From assembly GCA_021792135.1 (NCBI GenBank), contig JAJYVF010000016.1, forward strand, positions 1 to 64,000: a stretch of 64,000 nucleotides of DNA. The letters are read 5' to 3'. Made by a program: the position numbers and the translations under genes. Shown here piece by piece: positions 61,976 to 64,000 of the stretch (its first letter is position 1; each line of letters opens with the position of its first letter). The stretch comes from Acidobacteriota bacterium. GTDB lineage: Bacteria > Acidobacteriota > Terriglobia > Terriglobales > Acidobacteriaceae. The notes below the pieces were generated by a model, which saw only the letters and a list, made by a program, of their open reading frames with translations, made no database searches and had not been told where the DNA came from.

Positions 61976-63229
61976 ATGGCCGTCAACGATTCCCGCGAAT
62001 CGATCCGCATGGCGATGGAAACCCTGCGGGTGAACAAGCTGCGCTCGGGGCTTACGATTCTGGGCATCGTGATCGGCGTAGCCACGGTTATTTCGATTTC
62101 GTCGCTGATCAACGGGGTCAACAACCGGGTCGCGGAGATAGCGAGCCAGTTCGGAACCAACGTTCTCTGGGTGTTTCGCTGGAACTTCATCGGGATCCGT
62201 CCGACGGCGGAGATGCTGGCGCGCAAGCAGCTGACCCTGGATGACGCGGCAGCCATCGCGAAGCTGCCGCATGTGGTGGCGGTGGATGCAGGGCGGCAGT
62301 ACAACAACTGGGAGCTGGGTGTGGGCTACGTCGCGGTCCGCTACAAGGACAAGAAGATCCAGAACACGATTCTGAACGGGAGCCTTCCCACCTTTGCCGC
62401 CGTGAGCAACCTGAGCTTCTCCGCGGGGCGGCCGTTTACGGAAGACGAAGAGTTTCGGGCAGCCGATGTGACCGTCCTCGGGCACGATACGGCGCAGAAG
62501 CTCTTCGGCACGGAGAATCCGATCGGGAAGCAGGTGATCATCGGGGGCGACGTTTTTACGGTGATCGGGGTGCTCGACAAATACAAGCAGCTGTTCGGCG
62601 GCGGAGACAATCCGAACGACAATGTCGCCATCTTCCCGATGAGCACGTTTCACAAGATCCATCCGGAAATTGAAGACACCATCATCCAGATCAAATACGA
62701 CAAGCCGGAGAACAAATCGATCGTGACCGAAGAGGTGCGGATGCTGCTGCGCGAGCGGCGGCGGGTGCGCACGGAGAAGAACGACGACTTCTCGATCTTC
62801 GGTCCCGACTACATCCTTTCTTTCTGGTCGCAGATCACCGAGGGGCTGGTGATCTTCATGTTCGCGGTGTCGAGCGTGGGACTGATGGTGGGCGGGGTGG
62901 GCGTGATGAACATCATGCTGGTGTCGGTGACGGAGCGCACGCGCGAGATCGGCGTGCGGAAGGCGATTGGCGCAACGAAGAGGAATGTTCTGATCCAGTT
63001 CACGGTGGAAGCGATGACACTGTGCGCTCTGGGCGGTATTGTCGGGATTCTGCTGGGGACGGTCATCACACTTGCTATCCGCTACGGGTTTTCCTTCCCG
63101 GCCAGCATGTCGACGACGTGGACGATCATCGCCTTTGTTGTCTCCGGCATGATCGGGCTGGTGTTTGGCATATACCCGGCATGGAAGGCGGCTACCCTGG
63201 ACCCGATCGAAGCTCTGCGTTACGAGTAG
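61976..63229 (+). CDS. MacB-like ABC transporter permease, tandem copy 2
   Basis: A 417-aa paralogue of the preceding permease: LRSGLTILGIVIGVATVISI is the first helix, VFTVIGVLDKYKQLFGGG lies in the periplasmic domain, and VGVMNIMLVSVTERTREIGV then RKAIGATKRNVLIQF is the FtsX signature. It is most like MacB without its ATPase domain. The 3-base gap indicates translational coupling. It is followed within 10 bases by a truncated fucosidase relic. Confidence 0.9.
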   Translation: MAVNDSRESIRMAMETLRVNKLRSGLTILGIVIGVATVISISSLINGVNNRVAEIASQFGTNVLWVFRWNFIGIRPTAEMLARKQLTLDDAAAIAKLPHVVAVDAGRQYNNWELGVGYVAVRYKDKKIQNTILNGSLPTFAAVSNLSFSAGRPFTEDEEFRAADVTVLGHDTAQKLFGTENPIGKQVIIGGDVFTVIGVLDKYKQLFGGGDNPNDNVAIFPMSTFHKIHPEIEDTIIQIKYDKPENKSIVTEEVRMLLRERRRVRTEKNDDFSIFGPDYILSFWSQITEGLVIFMFAVSSVGLMVGGVGVMNIMLVSVTERTREIGVRKAIGATKRNVLIQFTVEAMTLCALGGIVGILLGTVITLAIRYGFSFPASMSTTWTIIAFVVSGMIGLVFGIYPAWKAATLDPIEALRYE

Positions 63230-63236
63230 AAGATCC

Positions 63237-63506
63237 ATGTCACTGAACCGCCGCGATCTGGTGAAGGCTGCGCTGGCAGCGTCCGCGCTTTCGCTGGGGC
63301 GGGCCGCTGCCGCCCCGGTCAGCTCTGAGGGTCCGTACGAAGCAAGCTGGGATTCGCTGGCCCGGCACCCGTGCCCGGAGTGGTTTCGCGATGCGCTCCT
63401 GAAATGCCTTCAGGGGCTGAAGTTCATCCTGATTTCCGGCTTTTATGGCATCGCCGGACCGTTTTCGGGTCGTGGAGGCCCCTGGCGGCGCTGCTCCCCG
63501 GCCTGA
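63237..63506 (+). pseudogene. Truncated Tat-tagged alpha-L-fucosidase (GH29) N terminus
   Basis: The reading frame starts with a Tat leader (MSLNRRDLVKAALAASALSL) and continues PYEASWDSLARHPCPEWFRD, which is the opening of GH29 alpha-L-fucosidases just before their KFGIFxHWG motif. It then breaks at about 63391 into unrelated LLKCLQGLKFIL-type sequence and stops after 89 residues, where a complete enzyme would have about 450. The break coincides with CAGGGGCTGAAG (63411-63422) and a CTGAA-TTCAG hairpin, similar to the intergenic repeat at 8270. Probably an insertion or deletion relic. Confidence 0.75.
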
Positions 63507-63583
63507 TGAATAACCTCCGGCGCCGAAGATCATCTAAGGTATCATAGGGAGTACCAGGCAGGTCGTCTTCCGTCTAAACCGTT

Positions 63584-64000
63584 ATGTCCAGAGCTTTCCG
63601 GCACACTATCCTCGGCATCTCCATTGTCATCATCCTCGTAGTTCTGCTCGGGGGCTTCGGCCCGGCGGGCGTGAACGCCAGCCAGAGCGACGGCGCTTAC
63701 CGGCAGATGGGCGTGTATGAGGAGGTTCTGCACAAGATCCAGACCGACTACGTCACGGATCCCAATATCGAGGCTGTAACCACGGGCGCGCTGCACGGGC
63801 TGCTGGAGTCGCTGGACGCGGATTCGAGCTATCTGACGAAGTCGGAATATGCGACCTATCTGGCGCATCAGCATGAAGGCCAGGCGCAGGTGGGGATGGA
63901 AGTTTCCAAGCGCTACGGGTACGGGAGCGTGGTGGCGGTGATCCCCGGCAGCCCGGCGGACAAGGCCCATATCCAGGACGGCGACCTGATCGACGCGATT
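63584..64000 (+). CDS. S41 family C-terminal processing peptidase (partial, runs off the window)
   Basis: The gene starts at ATG 63584 and is open to the window end (139 codons seen). A signal anchor (ILGISIVIILVVLLGG) is followed by YRQMGVYEEVLHKIQTDYVT, the helical N-terminal domain of Ctp/Prc proteases. LHGLLESLDADSSYLTKSEY is the conserved segment before the PDZ domain, which begins near VGMEVSKRYGYGSVVAVI with PGSPADKAHIQDGDLID. The Ser/Lys dyad lies beyond the window. It should cut C termini of envelope proteins. Confidence 0.92.
   Translation, partial: MSRAFRHTILGISIVIILVVLLGGFGPAGVNASQSDGAYRQMGVYEEVLHKIQTDYVTDPNIEAVTTGALHGLLESLDADSSYLTKSEYATYLAHQHEGQAQVGMEVSKRYGYGSVVAVIPGSPADKAHIQDGDLIDAI

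Overview
The window is about 64 kb of GC-rich bacterial chromosome, densely coded on both strands. It has no rRNA or tRNA gene, prophage, CRISPR array or intact transposon that I can see. Several traits suggest an acidobacterium: an orphan two-half MacB-type permease of about 810 aa (ADOP class), dispersed palindromic intergenic repeats of a kind I recall from Acidobacteriaceae, many Tat-exported oxidoreductase and lyase-like proteins, and small conserved hypotheticals. The phylum is an inference; no marker gene proves it.

Layout. 0-8 kb: M13 metallopeptidase, NAD-malic enzyme, SRPBCC protein, peroxiredoxin-like protein, a cytoplasmic zincin, a PagL-like lipid A deacylase and a small Cys/His protein whose 3' end runs into a 21-bp repeat block. 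8-14.5 kb: repeats, an orphan terminator, the ADOP permease, a decayed ubiD 3' end, a DUF1569 protein, a frameshifted small gene and an intact ubiD. 14.5-25 kb: a TolC/adaptor/RND efflux operon, a TPR protein, a polytopic membrane protein, a secreted alpha/beta hydrolase and a secreted Ntn-hydrolase. 26-30.5 kb: a PleD-like receiver-GGDEF protein, then an ICMT-like/MarR/aminotransferase operon led by a perfect 28-bp palindrome, then a HAD hydrolase. 30.6-36.6 kb: exported rubrerythrin, RibBA with a degenerate RibA half, a TlpA-like thioredoxin, and a compact glycosyltransferase/PTPS/PTPS/FolE/TruB run. 37-44 kb: SGNH esterase, an ABC export pair, site-2 protease, HU, dCTP deaminase and a LuxR-type regulator.

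45-52 kb holds a cluster of exported proteins: two DUF362 proteins, a UxuA-like and a ManD/RspA-like mannonate dehydratase, and an RraA-fold protein, next to an aldo/keto reductase. A perfect CRP-type palindrome lies between the reductase and the first DUF362 gene. 52-55 kb has cell-envelope hypotheticals and a second copy of the 21-bp repeat block. 56-60 kb encodes all three enzymes from fructose-6-phosphate to GDP-mannose (ManA, GDP-mannose pyrophosphorylase, phosphomannomutase) in one operon, divergent from a sugar-nucleotide epimerase. The right end has two tandem MacB-like permeases, a truncated Tat-tagged GH29 fucosidase remnant and the start of an S41 C-terminal protease that runs off the window.

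The observations I rate highest are the 28-bp MarR operator and its operon, the exported double mannonate-dehydratase cluster with its central CRP-like site, the two related 21-bp repeat blocks, and three decayed genes: the ubiD 3' end, the frameshifted coiled-coil gene and the GH29 remnant.
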